A stretch of 64,000 nucleotides of DNA, from contig OX359250.1 in assembly GCA_947179485.1 (NCBI GenBank), positions 14,118,539 through 14,182,538 of the forward strand, in the 5' to 3' direction. Shown here one piece after another: positions 13,801 through 24,660 of the stretch (its first letter is position 1; each line of letters starts with the position of its first letter). Origin of the DNA: Allacma fusca. Taxonomy: Eukaryota; Arthropoda; Collembola; Symphypleona; Sminthuridae. The notes beneath the pieces are model-generated. The model searched no databases and had not been told where the DNA came from. It saw only the letters and a list, made by a program, of their open reading frames with translations. Made by a program: the position numbers and the translations under genes.

Positions 13801-16559
13801 AAATAGACTGTATTTGTAACTGAAAGATTTAGATTCCCTAGCAGTGACTATGGTCACATGGTCAAGAAAATCGGTATTGATTTCCTTGAAAAGTACCAAC
13901 GGTAGGTGAAACCCCGAGGTACGAGCCTTCACTTCGTGTGTGTATTAGCTGAAAAATGATTCCCATAAGAGTAATAGGGCAAGGCAAGGCATTCGTAAAA
14001 TTAATCTGAAGATACACAAAACGTGACATCGCTACCTACTGCACTTCCATCATTGGGTGAGTGCATATACTTATATACCCTCTGTGATAGAATAAAAAAC
14101 CACTATGTAATTATTACACTCCAATTCCAAGCCAATCAACTCCATTAATCGTGGGGTAGTAAAAAAACATGTATCCCGCTCCGACTTGTAAAGTAATAAT
14201 ATTAGTTTCTGTGAGTGCATTTTCAGCCTGAGTGACTGTGGAAATAATCAGGAAAAAAAAACTATTTCAAGACTTTTGTAATTTTTGTAATTTAGCTTTT
14301 GTTGTCAGAGTGAAGCTTCAATTCTGAGAGGCATTAAAGTAAATGGAATGGAAGAACCCAAATCGTGTAATAGGAACGAAAGCGTAAAAAAGCCACTTGT
14401 ACAACAAGCATGAAAACATCAAAGGTACTCGAGTTAAGTAACCCAGGCCCATCCACATTACAAATTGAGTTGCTTCAACATTACTTGCCACATTACAAAT
14501 CAGCAGTTACTATCGAAATCTTGACGATTTGTTATCTTTCACAAAATTGCATCTTACCCTAGCAGGGCAGCTTCTTCCATTGACGTTGAGGTGGGCATCC
14601 TTCCTGGTCTATCCCTGTAACATCAGAAGACAAAAAAATAATTAATTTCAACACATGATCATGGGGAAACTTGTGAATTGTTGTAATAAATGCATCAAGC
14701 GAAGATAATTTAGACCACAGCTCCATTTTTTTTTTGTTAGCTTTAATTTAATTTACACACTATACAGCTATAATCATATGCAACCACCCCATGATGTCTT
14801 TCACCAACCCTGTTAGGGCGTCTATAGTTAAGTGTACTGGAATTCTGTATATAATGATATTAATGATTATTGTAAGACTGCAACAATAATACATGCACTT
14901 TTCCTGTGGTTTAAATTAATGAATCGCACAAGTATACATAATTACTTATAACTAATATTTATATATATAAATAGGTATTCCATACAAATTACAACTGTAT
15001 ACAATATACACGTATAAGTATCTATATACATATAATTAAAATCCCTCACTGACTCTTTATCCGTAGCTATAACCTACGTATATATAATGGAAAGTTCTGC
15101 ATACGAAACATTAAGCTTTTCCATCACCGGACCACACTACTTACTCTTCTGTTATAATGACAAGAGTCGATGCAACCATAGAATTATTTCGTAATCATAA
15201 TGCACCAATGTCTTTTCTTTCCCAACATGACTTAGGATTTACTTTATTTACAAATATAGGTACACAGAAGCCTACATACAAGGTCCCCTTCAAAACCAAC
15301 CATCTGAAGCCCATCACCACCCATAAATCCAAGATTCCCTGAGCCGTGAAGTGTAATTCAAAGGTGAAGTCATCCGCCAGCTCCTACATATGCAATGTTG
15401 CAATTATTTTTAACTACAAAAGTAATTAGAAAAATTCATCAAACAGGCCCAAGGTAATCTTTGGTTTCACTCAAGCCCTCTATCCTTTTCGACACGGAAG
15501 GAGGCAAACACTACTGGACACTAACTGCTTTCGTGACGTTGAGCTTATAAATAACCTTGCCACCGGGTTTAATGCTTGCGTGTTAAGCATTAGACCATAA
15601 TCCTAGAGTTTAGCACACGAGGTGATTTGAGGTACAGAGGGTTAGAGAGGGAAGAATTAGGTACAAATTAACCACATAATCTTGTGTCAGTCAGTACAAT
15701 ATCCACGTGTAAAAATATGTTTTTCTACTCTACACACAATAAATTACAGGAACTGAGAGTGCACTGTGAACAAAAGTCAAATATATTCAGACTAACCTCG
15801 TTACAAAATACTGGCTCATTTCGTAAAATCTACTACAGGTGCAGTTTCCCCACGTGAACTAAAATATAAAAATCTATCTGCATATTACGAAAGGCTTGCG
15901 CATGCAAATAAATGTATGACACCGAATAAATATGGCATGTTCTCGAAATTTGTCTCATGAGCCATCTCCCCCTGTAATAAGGAGAATGGAGGCACAATTA
16001 GACGCTAATCTCATGTATTATCACGTCCTTTTATTCAACAGTGCATTCCTTCAACAGCATCAGATCAGAGAGATATTCCCAACACAACAAGAATAATGGC
16101 TGACTTGACGAAATTCAACGACTCAAAGAAGAGAAGAGAACTACTTCATCAACCTCTGTTCCACTACAGACAGGGACTACTAGAAAAAATCAATTTACTT
16201 TCGATTCTCAAAATTTATGTAGCTACTATCATATTTTTCCTACAGCAGCATAAAAAAAACGTCCTATGAGCAATAGGAGCTTGGAAGTGACTCCTCCCTC
16301 AAGTATTTAGTCAACTAAAATAACAAAGGACCGAAAAGGCAATTCACAATAAAAAAAAAGTAGATACTCTCCTATGAGTTGGTACAAAGAAAAGTGCTAG
16401 TTCCATTGTATCTCTATAAGACACGCTGAGTTTTATTTGATCATCACACACTCATGAATTTTCTACTTGATATAATATGTATGAGCACATAATTCTTAGT
16501 CAAATGTGTCACATTGAGACACTCGGCGTATTTTATAGAATAAGTGCTATAAAGACAAA

Positions 16560-16590
<31 letters not shown>

Positions 16591-17373
16591 CATGAATAAA
16601 ATAGTAGTCACATTCTGAAAGAGAGGGGTTTCATGGTACTGAGAAGAGAGCTTTAAATTTCCACTACTATTAGCAAATGTCCTGCTGACATCCAAGTTCG
16701 TTTACACTGCGACAGTTGTCGACTTGATATGGTCATAAACTAGTGCTTCTAACAATTGTACATACATGGAATATTACATAGAATAAAACTATGGAATGAA
16801 ATGTGAAAAATAGCACAGGCTTTATGTTGTAGTAGGTTTATGCTAAAAATAAATAAAAAAAAAGTTAAATAATTTGTTGTGCAACCATAACCAAGACTCT
16901 AAGTACAAATTAGTGCTTAGTGCTTACTATATAATACATTAAGCTACTCTCCACACCATCACCCCAGATGTCCCAAGAAAGAATGATATATATATATATA
17001 TATAAAAATGTGTGTAGCAATATAAGTGCAGTTTTGGACTTGTAGATGACAAACTAAACTACCTTCGAAGGATTCGGTCGTAATTGATTCCAGCACTATG
17101 AACTTGAGAGGATACCAAGTCCTCATGAATGTTTGGCAAAACGAAAACACTTTGCGATGCTCTGAGTGGACCAGAGCCCGAATAATTACTGGAAGCACCC
17201 CGAAAAATTCGTTTCACAGAGTTTACCACACTGAATTTGTCCGGTCGAGCGTGAGTTGGAATCCCCCCGTCAAAAGAAGGTCTCGTCGTACTTCTGTATA
17301 CATCATTTTGACCCACATTCTCTCCACCTTGATTGTTCAATGCTGAGTACGACCCGCTAAAAACTGACCTCAT
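1491..17373 (-). CDS. NDRG-family protein (N-myc downstream-regulated gene family), nine coding exons, long N-terminal form
   Basis: Coding exons in transcript order are 17373-17063, 14614-14558, 5651-5452, 5353-5233, 5123-4982, 4887-4741, 4666-4397, 4289-4205 and 1840-1491. All eight introns are GT-AG and the sum is 1683 nt, giving 560 residues plus stop. Residues about 125-447 are the NDR domain, an alpha/beta-hydrolase fold; landmark motifs are TYHDLGLN, NAPGQEEGAP, YPTMDELAEQL, GFGVGAGAN, RFALNH, WIEWGYQKL, NPINLGMFIDSYIRRTDL, RLDPVNSTWMK and LSEAFRLFLQGQGY. At the nucleophile elbow (residues 259-263, GVGAG) a Gly replaces the serine of true hydrolases, as is usual in NDRG proteins, so no hydrolase activity is expected. 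The tail (448-560) is Ser/Gly-rich and ends in PAC, comparable to the short Cys-terminated tail of vertebrate NDRG1/3. NDRG proteins are cytoplasmic or membrane-associated factors in stress response, differentiation and vesicle traffic. Paralogue number is not assigned because invertebrate members do not map one-to-one onto NDRG1-4. Confidence 0.9.
1841..4204 (-). other. NDRG last intron
   Basis: A 2.4-kb AT-rich intron bounded by GTAAGT (donor at 4204) and TTGTAG. I see no additional exon or recognisable element in it. Confidence 0.75.
4205..5651 (-). CDS. NDRG core domain exon cluster (six exons)
   Basis: Six closely spaced exons (5651-5452, 5353-5233, 5123-4982, 4887-4741, 4666-4397, 4289-4205) code for the complete NDR/alpha-beta-hydrolase domain. 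Introns of 67-121 bp separate them. The boundary of the last one was set at the acceptor ending at 4290, which gives MKIQDCGMV and aligns with the MKMADCGGL-type segment of vertebrate NDRGs. An alternative AG six bases further in (4284) would drop two residues without breaking the frame. Order and content match the family throughout, with no frameshift or stop. Confidence 0.93.
5652..14557 (-). other. NDRG large intron
   Basis: An 8.9-kb intron between exon 2 and the core exons. It contains a hAT-type miniature element (12297-13172) and a short TA-rich tract near 11370-11410. The open frames inside (for example 6447-6677, 7636-7983, 8740-9030) show no family motif or usable splice context. 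Unrecognised alternative first exons for a short isoform could lie here. Confidence 0.7.
12297..13172. mobile_element. non-autonomous hAT-type element, 876 bp
   Basis: The ends are inverted repeats TAGGGTTGGTCAT and ATGACCAACCCTA. An exact 8-bp duplication, GTAGGGAC, lies on both sides (12289-12296 and 13173-13180), the target-site size of hAT transposons. Subterminal regions are packed with ATATCGTTA-like motifs in both orientations. There is no coding capacity. The middle (about 12551-12965) contains palindromic GAATTGAAT/GATTCAGTT sequence and may be a second, nested insertion with degraded ends. Confidence 0.88.
14558..14614 (-). CDS. NDRG exon 2, containing the likely short-isoform start
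   Basis: The exon is flanked by TTACAG on the acceptor side and GTAAGA on the donor side. It reads R-D-R-P-G-R-M-P-T-S-T-S-M-E-E-A-A-L-L-G across its junctions and joins in phase to the exon at 5651. Two in-frame ATGs (14598-14596 and a few codons on) could start a short isoform of about 451 residues, nearer the usual NDRG length of 340-400. The next exon is nearly 9 kb away. Confidence 0.8.
14615..17062 (-). other. NDRG first intron
   Basis: A 2.4-kb intron between the N-terminal extension exon and exon 2. It contains a GA microsatellite (16561-16590), a TA microsatellite near 16987-17004, and a small perfect stem-loop around 15569-15592 (TAATGCTT and AAGCATTA). No exon was recognised. Confidence 0.6.
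16561..16590. repeat. (GA)n microsatellite
   Basis: Uninterrupted GA run of about 25 bases followed by a GGGAGA variant. Confidence 0.95.
17063..17373 (-). CDS. NDRG first coding exon: novel N-terminal extension
   Basis: ATG at 17373-17371 has A at -3 and an in-frame TGA five codons upstream, so this start is well defined. The exon codes for about 103 residues rich in Ser, Gly, Asn and Arg (beginning MRSVFSGSYSALNNQGG), predicted to be disordered, and ends with ILR plus two bases at the donor AAG/GTAGTT. Joining to the acceptor at 14615 completes an Arg codon and runs in frame through RDRPGR into the internal Met of exon 2. That exact phase match, plus the open frame, is the reason for assigning it to NDRG. 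I recognise no domain in it. It may belong to a long isoform only, with other first exons feeding the internal ATG at 14598. Confidence 0.65.
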
Positions 17374-17606
17374 CTTGATACAAACACCTCAGTCCTCCAG
17401 CCGGGAAAACACTAGCAATGGAAATTAATCACAACAACTGTTGCTACTGTACACACGGACTTGTAGGACAAAACGTTAATACTCCCAAGACTTGCGCTAT
17501 TCGTTTTATTCTAATATTTATTCTCTCTTTTTTTTATAGACCTTTCGGCAAAAGTACTCAGGTACACAGGTTTGTTACAAGAACCATAGATTCCCCACTT
17601 CCTGTT

Positions 17607-17610
<4 letters not shown>

Positions 17611-17638
<28 letters not shown>

Positions 17639-17650
17639 TATTATTATTAC
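17611..17650. repeat. (TAA)n microsatellite with inverted (TTA)n end
   Basis: About ten TAA units pass into ATTATTATT, so the tract is partly self-complementary. Confidence 0.95.
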
Positions 17651-18685
17651 TATTACACAATAACATTCAATCTGTCACTGCAGAGGCTCCACGTTAATTA
17701 GCCCTCTCAAAAATTAGCACCGTTGTAAATGAAGGCCGTCGTAGAACTGGATTAATGGAATTCTTTAGTGAGGATTTTAGGGAAAATAATGCTATTTTTC
17801 GGTAGCTATTTTGAGTATGCACTGTTGGTGACAGCTGGACGGACAGTCATCACAAATTACACCAGAAGTATCCCATGATTCCAGTAATTATAACAACTAG
17901 TCGTCGTAGATTCTGTAATTATATATATAATTATATATAAAGGACAGTTCCCGAATAATCAGAATACAGTGACGGAATTTTTAAGAGCCAAATGTTATAG
18001 TTTTCATTTTGTTTGACTAATTTCACGCTTTCGCTTAAAACATTTGTGCGTGAAAACTTGGTTATGACTGTATACCATACGTGAAGGAAATTCTCAAGTC
18101 AGGATCGTGCCAGGAAACTCAAGCAAAATAAGTCACAAGAACAAGAACGAGTGGAAGGGAATGCTCAATAGCTAAAGTTGAATGAAAGAGAGTTCATCGA
18201 GCGAGCTGAAGCTGACTATTGTCTCAAGTGGTGTGGAGTGATGAAGCCATGAAGAAAAACGTACAGATGATGATCCTCCTGTTACAAGGCTACCCAACTC
18301 AAGATAGTATTACGTATGTTTAGACGACGTAAAGGGTGGCTTTAAAGTGAACATTTTAAAATTCTATTTAGGAATGAATAGATACTGGTTGATGCTGTCG
18401 TGGTACTGCAATCAAGGCGCTATAAGGTCAGCGCATACACACACACAAAAAAATATATTTTGCAAGTTTAATACTCATTTATTTTTTATGTCCCTTCCCC
18501 TCTATATATGTATTTATAATTTGACGGTATACAGAACACAGTTTATTATTTTGATTCTCAAATTATACTCCGCTGCTGTGTTCAGGTAGATTCAGTAAGC
18601 ACCAAATATAGGACTTATCCATGAAAAAATATAAGTTTTGCAGTAACTCCGAATATAGTATATGGGAAGAAAGTCTCACGTGGAG

Positions 18686-18704
18686 CACACACACACACAC
18701 ACAC
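18686..18704. repeat. (CA)n microsatellite
   Basis: Run of CA dinucleotides. Confidence 0.9.
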
Positions 18705-19811
18705 TACTCACTCACACTCGTTTAATCATATGGAAGGAAGTAAAATAATATCAGTTAAATATTTTAGCACCACATTTACCCGCAAGGCGGTAGGAAACGA
18801 ATGAGACCTGACAAGATTAGCACAAGGCTTTATATTTATGTACAGCAGGTTTCCCGGAGTCTACGTCTACAGTAGAACTACCTTGTCGTCTGAGAGAAGA
18901 CGGTCACGAACGAAATTCACATATGTATCTACATGTAGATATAAATCTATGCATTTAACTTTCCCTGTACATTTGGGACCCATGTGAAAATTATACCAAC
19001 ACAACAACACACTGGAGCAAACTCCCTATGAACTATGAAGGGAATTATATCTAAATATAAGGTTCATGAATCCAAGTATAAGAATTTTTTGCACATTTCC
19101 TATATCAAGTCCTGTCCGAAAGTTAGTTTTAACCACGGTGTACACCTAGTCTGCCACCGTGTATTCCCTACAGTTGTGTATGTAACTGTCCACGCATGAA
19201 AACAATGTCGGACGTATTCCATTCCAGGTCCTCATTGTTCGTATTATTTAAGTTTTAAGTACTATACCTAGAAGATAAAACCTATGGGTACAATTCCGCT
19301 GTTCTCAGCTTGATACTTCCAACCCACAACTCTGTGCATGGAATAACTGGGGCTGGGGGGTTCGGGGGATTCCTGGCGTTGACGCTAAAAATGTGAATGT
19401 TAGTATATAATACAGTTATTCAGATTGATCTAACTCTCTCTTTTTTTTTTCTCTTTGGCCACGAGCTCATGACTAATATGAAAGGACGACATGTAAGTAT
19501 GTATACGATCAAGGGGGAACTGCTTCTTTACCTTTATCAAAACCATATGGGCACAGATGAGTTGATTTTTTTTGCGTGCTCAGCTCTCATTAAGATACGG
19601 TGACATGTCTGCAATCTCGCACGGTCTACACTCCGAATGCCTCTGATTTTCTTATCCATATGTGAGCACTTTACCCACAACAAACTTTCCATACAGTGTA
19701 TACCCTTTCTTGCGTGTATGTACAGAGACAGATGTAGCGCTCAGAGCGTACCACATCTTGACTACCGCACTCATGTCATTATTGGTTAAAGTAGCAGTAT
19801 GTAGTTTAAAC

Positions 19812-20278
19812 TAGGGATGCCAATGGTCTGGTCCGGACCATTAATAATGGTCCGTTATTGGTCTGGTCCGGTCTGGTCCTAGACTTGTATGGTCTGGTCC
19901 GGTCTGGTCTAACACTCGGACCAGACCAGATACAATTGGTCCAGCTTCAGGACCAGACCAGACCAGACCACAGGACCATGGTCCCAAAAGTACGCAAAAT
20001 AAAAATTTATGAGTTAACGAAATCCTGTGGAACAAATTAAAAATGTCATTTCTGAGGATAAAAAAAAATTTGACTGGATAAAATGTGATTATTCAATTGC
20101 TCTGAATGGTTTTCTGGACCATGGTCCGGACCATGGTCTTTGGTCTGGTCTGGTCCGAATGACTGGATCAGACCACTGGTCTGGTCCGAAAAACTGGACC
20201 AGACCAATGGTCTGGTCTGCGCTTTGGACCAGACCAGTTTCATAAAATCTGGATCAGACCAGACCATTGGCATCACTA
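19812..20278. mobile_element. hAT-type miniature element, 467 bp, with reiterated GGTCTGGTCC
   Basis: The ends TAGGGATGCCAATGGTCTGG and the inverted CCATTGGCATCACTA are flanked by an exact 8-bp duplication, GTTTAAAC (19804-19811 and 20279-20286). The outer thirds consist of many copies of GGTCTGGTCC and its complement in both orientations; the middle (about 19985-20110) is plain AT-rich. No transposase is encoded. The open frames rich in W, S, G and P that run across it are produced by the repeat and are not genes. Confidence 0.92.
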
Positions 20279-20286
20279 GTTTAAAC

Positions 20287-23200
20287 CAATCTTAATCTTG
20301 CTATTTCTTACTTTCCACTTCATTCAAGATATTCTGATGACAACAGGAAAATTGCTATGGTTACTCTGTGAATAGAATGAGGATTTTAATCAACGAGAAG
20401 TTCATCTTATACTGCAAGCATTTCGATTTCTAACTAGTAAAAAGTTTTAATCACACTACTCCAGTCTCATTGATACACTATGTTTCCTCTCTCCACAATT
20501 TGAAGGGAAAGTTTCCCCGATACTTAATTTGAAATACTTAGTAGTAGATACTAAACCAGGGAGTACATAGCAGAGTGCCGAGAAATCAATACGCTGCAGT
20601 ACGAAAGTCAGCATATGTAATAAAACCGCTCATTTCATTTTTGTAGCTTAAACAGTTAGAGATTTTTAAGGGCTGAACTAAAACAACACGTCTTGCATAT
20701 ATTATAAAGCAACTCGATCAGACTGTTCTAGCACTGAGAAGAAAAACATCCCATTGTAATTTTTAATAATGCCGGATGGTGAAGTAATTACTACCACAAC
20801 AGTCTCAAAGCCGTCATGTGAACATTAGAGGTTATGCTGTTTATACAGTAATAATGAACCCTCACTTTAATTTGTTTCCCTTCTGGGTTCTCCATAAATT
20901 GCCAGGGTAAGGTATAACTATACACATAGATATACCTAGTTATTAAATATTAAGGGTTTTTAAAATGCTGCTTCAGATTTTAGTATCAATTTTCGAAAGG
21001 AAATACTTTGCCGTGAATAACATTATAACTGTTTGAAAGCATTCAATCGTGTAAAGTACAAATAGAGCCAGACCGACATGGTCTCATGTCCCATTTACAA
21101 TATTTCTCTCTTTGTTTGCCTGTCTGTTCGGCAACAATAACCGTTGGATTTTATTTAATAAAGCCTTGAGCCCCTGGGACGGAAGAATTTCAATGCTCAA
21201 TTTTATCAACTTAATTTTTTTCCTAACTGATAACCATGTGTTTACATTTGAAGACACCAACGCCAGCACATGTACAGCTTGTTTACAAACTTCAAAAGCT
21301 GTACACATGACAAGGCGACATAAGATAATCCATACTTTCCATACTCATTATCGCTGCTCATGTAAGCGCAATTTGTCATTTTTATCTTCCTCTCTTCATG
21401 CTTGGATTGCTAATTTATTGGAGTGTGAGAATCAGAAGACTGGTGGTATAGCTGGAATTTTATGAACTGCTAACTGCACAATCTAATAACCCCGGCCAAT
21501 CGGTGAATGTTAAAGTTCAGATAATCCAAGCTGCAAAAAACTGAATCCACATTTAATACAACTATATAATTTGTGCATCATGTAGATCTAGTAATCTGGA
21601 ACAATTAATATGAGCATAGCATATTTTTTTCCCTATTAACCCTTTCTTGTCCGCCATAATTTTTCCGACAACATAACCATAACAATAATAATTGTGTCGC
21701 TCGGGAGAAAAAACTATACGATTATAGCCCATTTCTAATGAGTGCGGACTGTACTGTGGGTGGTTCTCTAGGGGTACATATAATAGAATGCATAAATTCA
21801 ACCAAAATATTTTGTAAGGCCTCCGTCATTATTTCTACTACACATGCTTTCCCCCAAAAAACTTCCAGAACTGATTGGGACTTGGAGAAATTGGCAATGT
21901 ACTAGTTTGCCTATAAAATCTTATTTTAGTAAGTGGCACAAACGCAATCCCATATAAAAACATGGCTCATATTAACGTTCATTTGTTTGATATGTGTTCC
22001 CAACGTTCCAGTGCCCGTATGAACCAGGAGATTTGTGCCTCTATCCCGCTTTGTTTTCCAGGAAACACTTTTCCCCACAGACGGTTGTCAAGGAACAAAT
22101 CGATGGGACATGATAAAGTACGAGGGGCTAACTATATATTCCGAAATCTAATTATTTTTAGGGCACCAAATAATCAATAAACTCCCTGTACTGGGGCTGG
22201 TTCTGTGCCCTCATGTGTGTCGACTGTAGACCTCACGCTCCCCCAAAAATGACGCACGGTAATTTTTGATGATTGTAGTAAGTACACACCTTACATTTGA
22301 TACTTACCAGTATCCCCCAACCTGTCCATATATATATGCGTCGACTGGAGAAGAATCTATGGAATGTTTTAACTCCCCCATGTGAACCGTGATACAATAC
22401 AATTTACTACATACACAAATACTATTCTCGTGGGCTTGACCATTTGACTATTCATGCTACGTTCTTCGCAGTATGGCGTACTCACTAAATAAACAATGTC
22501 ACACTGTAATAACTTCTAACTTCCCTATTTATTATTTATCCCACCGAATACAGTCCTATACACCTAAACAATGAAAAATTGGATGTGGAGTAGCACGGAA
22601 ATAAGTCCACCAACCCGAATTCAATATCCAAGACTTCCTAATCAATAACAATAATACAATTATTAACACAATTATAATTCCTCCATCCAGATCTCCCTCA
22701 CCTCAAAAAAGTCACCCCACTCAGAAACCTCTCATGACTCATATTTATTTTTACCTGATCCAATTCACAAAATGGCAGTCTATCCCAACGGAAATAATCT
22801 CAAATTATTACAGAAACCCCAATTATTTCCCCAATTATTCTAAACCATCCATTTAACTCCTCTCCCTCCTTAATGTCCCTCATCACATGTAAATATCACA
22901 ACTGAATTGAATCACCTCCATTCCTCCATCATCCCAATTAAATACCTCCTAACCTCAACCCAATCACACAATTCTAATATGTAATTCCACACCAAGTAAT
23001 TCCCCATATATTCATCAACACCAGAAAAATAACCGGATGGATTTCTCCCCCACGAAGAATTTCCGGGGTCAGCAGAAATCCACATAAAGTCTCAAATGAC
23101 TATCCATTCGGATTAATCATCAAATCCAATCCCACGCTATATTATGCCTTACTTACAGTAAAACATTAAAAACAACCGGCTCAAAAAAAAATTGTTTACA

Positions 23201-24660
23201 TAATAATAAACTCCAGAACACAAACCCCATCAATGTAACTCCACACTCATGCACACAAGAATACATAATTATTTAGAATTTCCCATACCGAGCTGGCTGA
23301 TTGTGCAGACTCCTGAAAATTCAAAACACGGACTCAATTTAATAACAAACACTTTTTTGTTTTGTTTCACTCTTGAAATATTTATGTAATCCCGTTGACT
23401 CTCTATATCCAATAACAAAATATGATACAATAGAAAAAATGTAAGGCTCACAAAAAGCACTGGATATGACTGATTGGAGACGATCAACTAACTCTATATA
23501 GAGAGACTAAAGATATTTTTGGATGGCACAATTTATCTTTTAATTTGTATGCGACACTTTGTTTTCTAGTATGAACGTATGAAGCAGGGGCGAGCTTACA
23601 ATTAAGTAGTAAGTAACAGGGTATGTTCGTCTAGGTGTATAGGATAGAGGCACACAATAACAAAATTAAATGAAGTTTTGGCGCTCTCCGCTTTTGACTC
23701 AATGTATAAGGTAAATGGTGAAGGGACTTTTTTTTTACGTGAAGGAAGGAGAGAGTTTTTGGGAGCACTCGACATGGGAAAAAGAATTAAATGCGAATCG
23801 GGGGGGATACGGGATACTACGTACGTGAACGAGATAGTCTCAAAAAAATATAGTTAACCTTTTGGAAGGCCCTCTTCTGTTTACCTTTGTACATACGCTC
23901 TCCTCTCTCTCTGGGCTCTCATCTCAAGCTCAAGAGTGTTCTGGGATAGGAAAGTGTATAGTAAGTAATTATTACTTACCACAAGCTATGTATAGTGTAT
24001 AGTAGTAGTTTAGTTGGGGCCAGAGTCTTAAGGGAGCAGCAGGTCTCTAGTCCTGTAAAGGACGCCCCATCTAAATAGTGAGAGTGGAACGAAGTGGTAG
24101 GAAAGTGGCGCTTTCCCGGAAGACTTATTGCTAATCGTAATTTTTAAATTTAAGCCACTCCTTACCCTGCCAGTGCTCATTTTTAGTCCAATGAAAGATT
24201 GCCCTGTAATTCTATGTCAATAACCTGTTTCTCCACCTGTTTTGTAGTGGGGCCGTGATTCTCATTGGAAAAATCGAACAGTTCCCAAAGACAAGACTTT
24301 TTCGCACTTGTCCAACTCACACAATCCCATGAGGAGGAATAGCTCGGGCGTACATACGGACTGACGACTATTAAAAAGAGGGAGAAGTGGTGAGTTTTGT
24401 TGTGTAATAGAGTAGTTTTGGTGGCCCGTGGATGTAAGTAAGTACATCCATAGTGACTAAGTGTCCAGTTTGAATTGTCTGTCTGTCTGGGTCTTATGGT
24501 GTGAGAGGAGTCTTGTAGTAGTGAGTGGAAAGCCCATGCACAGAAGTTGCCTTAATAAAGTCTGTGCAAAAGTCCTCTGGGATCTCAGTAGTCTTGGGAA
24601 TTTGCTCAAAGTAGACCTTATTTTGTAGAGGATTTTGGAAGATAGGGAGGATACTTCAAG
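20287..24660. other. intergenic region upstream of FKBP14
   Basis: No coding exon was recognised. From about 22540 to 23260 the + strand is strikingly poor in G and rich in C and A. From about 23540 to the gene start it becomes G-rich. The region just before 24661 should hold the FKBP14 promoter and 5' UTR. Confidence 0.5.

Larger units (their letters stand above)
17374..19803. other. NDRG 5' flank, no gene recognised
   Basis: The region upstream of the NDRG start should contain its 5' UTR and promoter. No TATA-initiator arrangement stood out clearly enough to call. It contains (TAA)n at 17611-17650 and (CA)n at 18686-18704. Confidence 0.5.

Noticed and set aside
15569-15592. Small perfect stem-loop considered as a tRNA anticodon arm
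   Set aside because: No acceptor stem, A-box/B-box pair or TpsiC arm could be fitted around it.
19841-20276. Several overlapping frames rich in W, S, G, P, D, Q
   Set aside because: They arise from the GGTCTGGTCC array of the hAT miniature element on both strands.
20000-20278. CRISPR-like spacing of short repeats
   Set aside because: The repeats are in both orientations with irregular spacing inside a transposon; the DNA is eukaryotic.
22540-23260. C-rich, G-poor tract considered as an inserted mitochondrial fragment
   Set aside because: No mitochondrial protein or rRNA sequence could be recognised in any frame; strand asymmetry alone is not enough.
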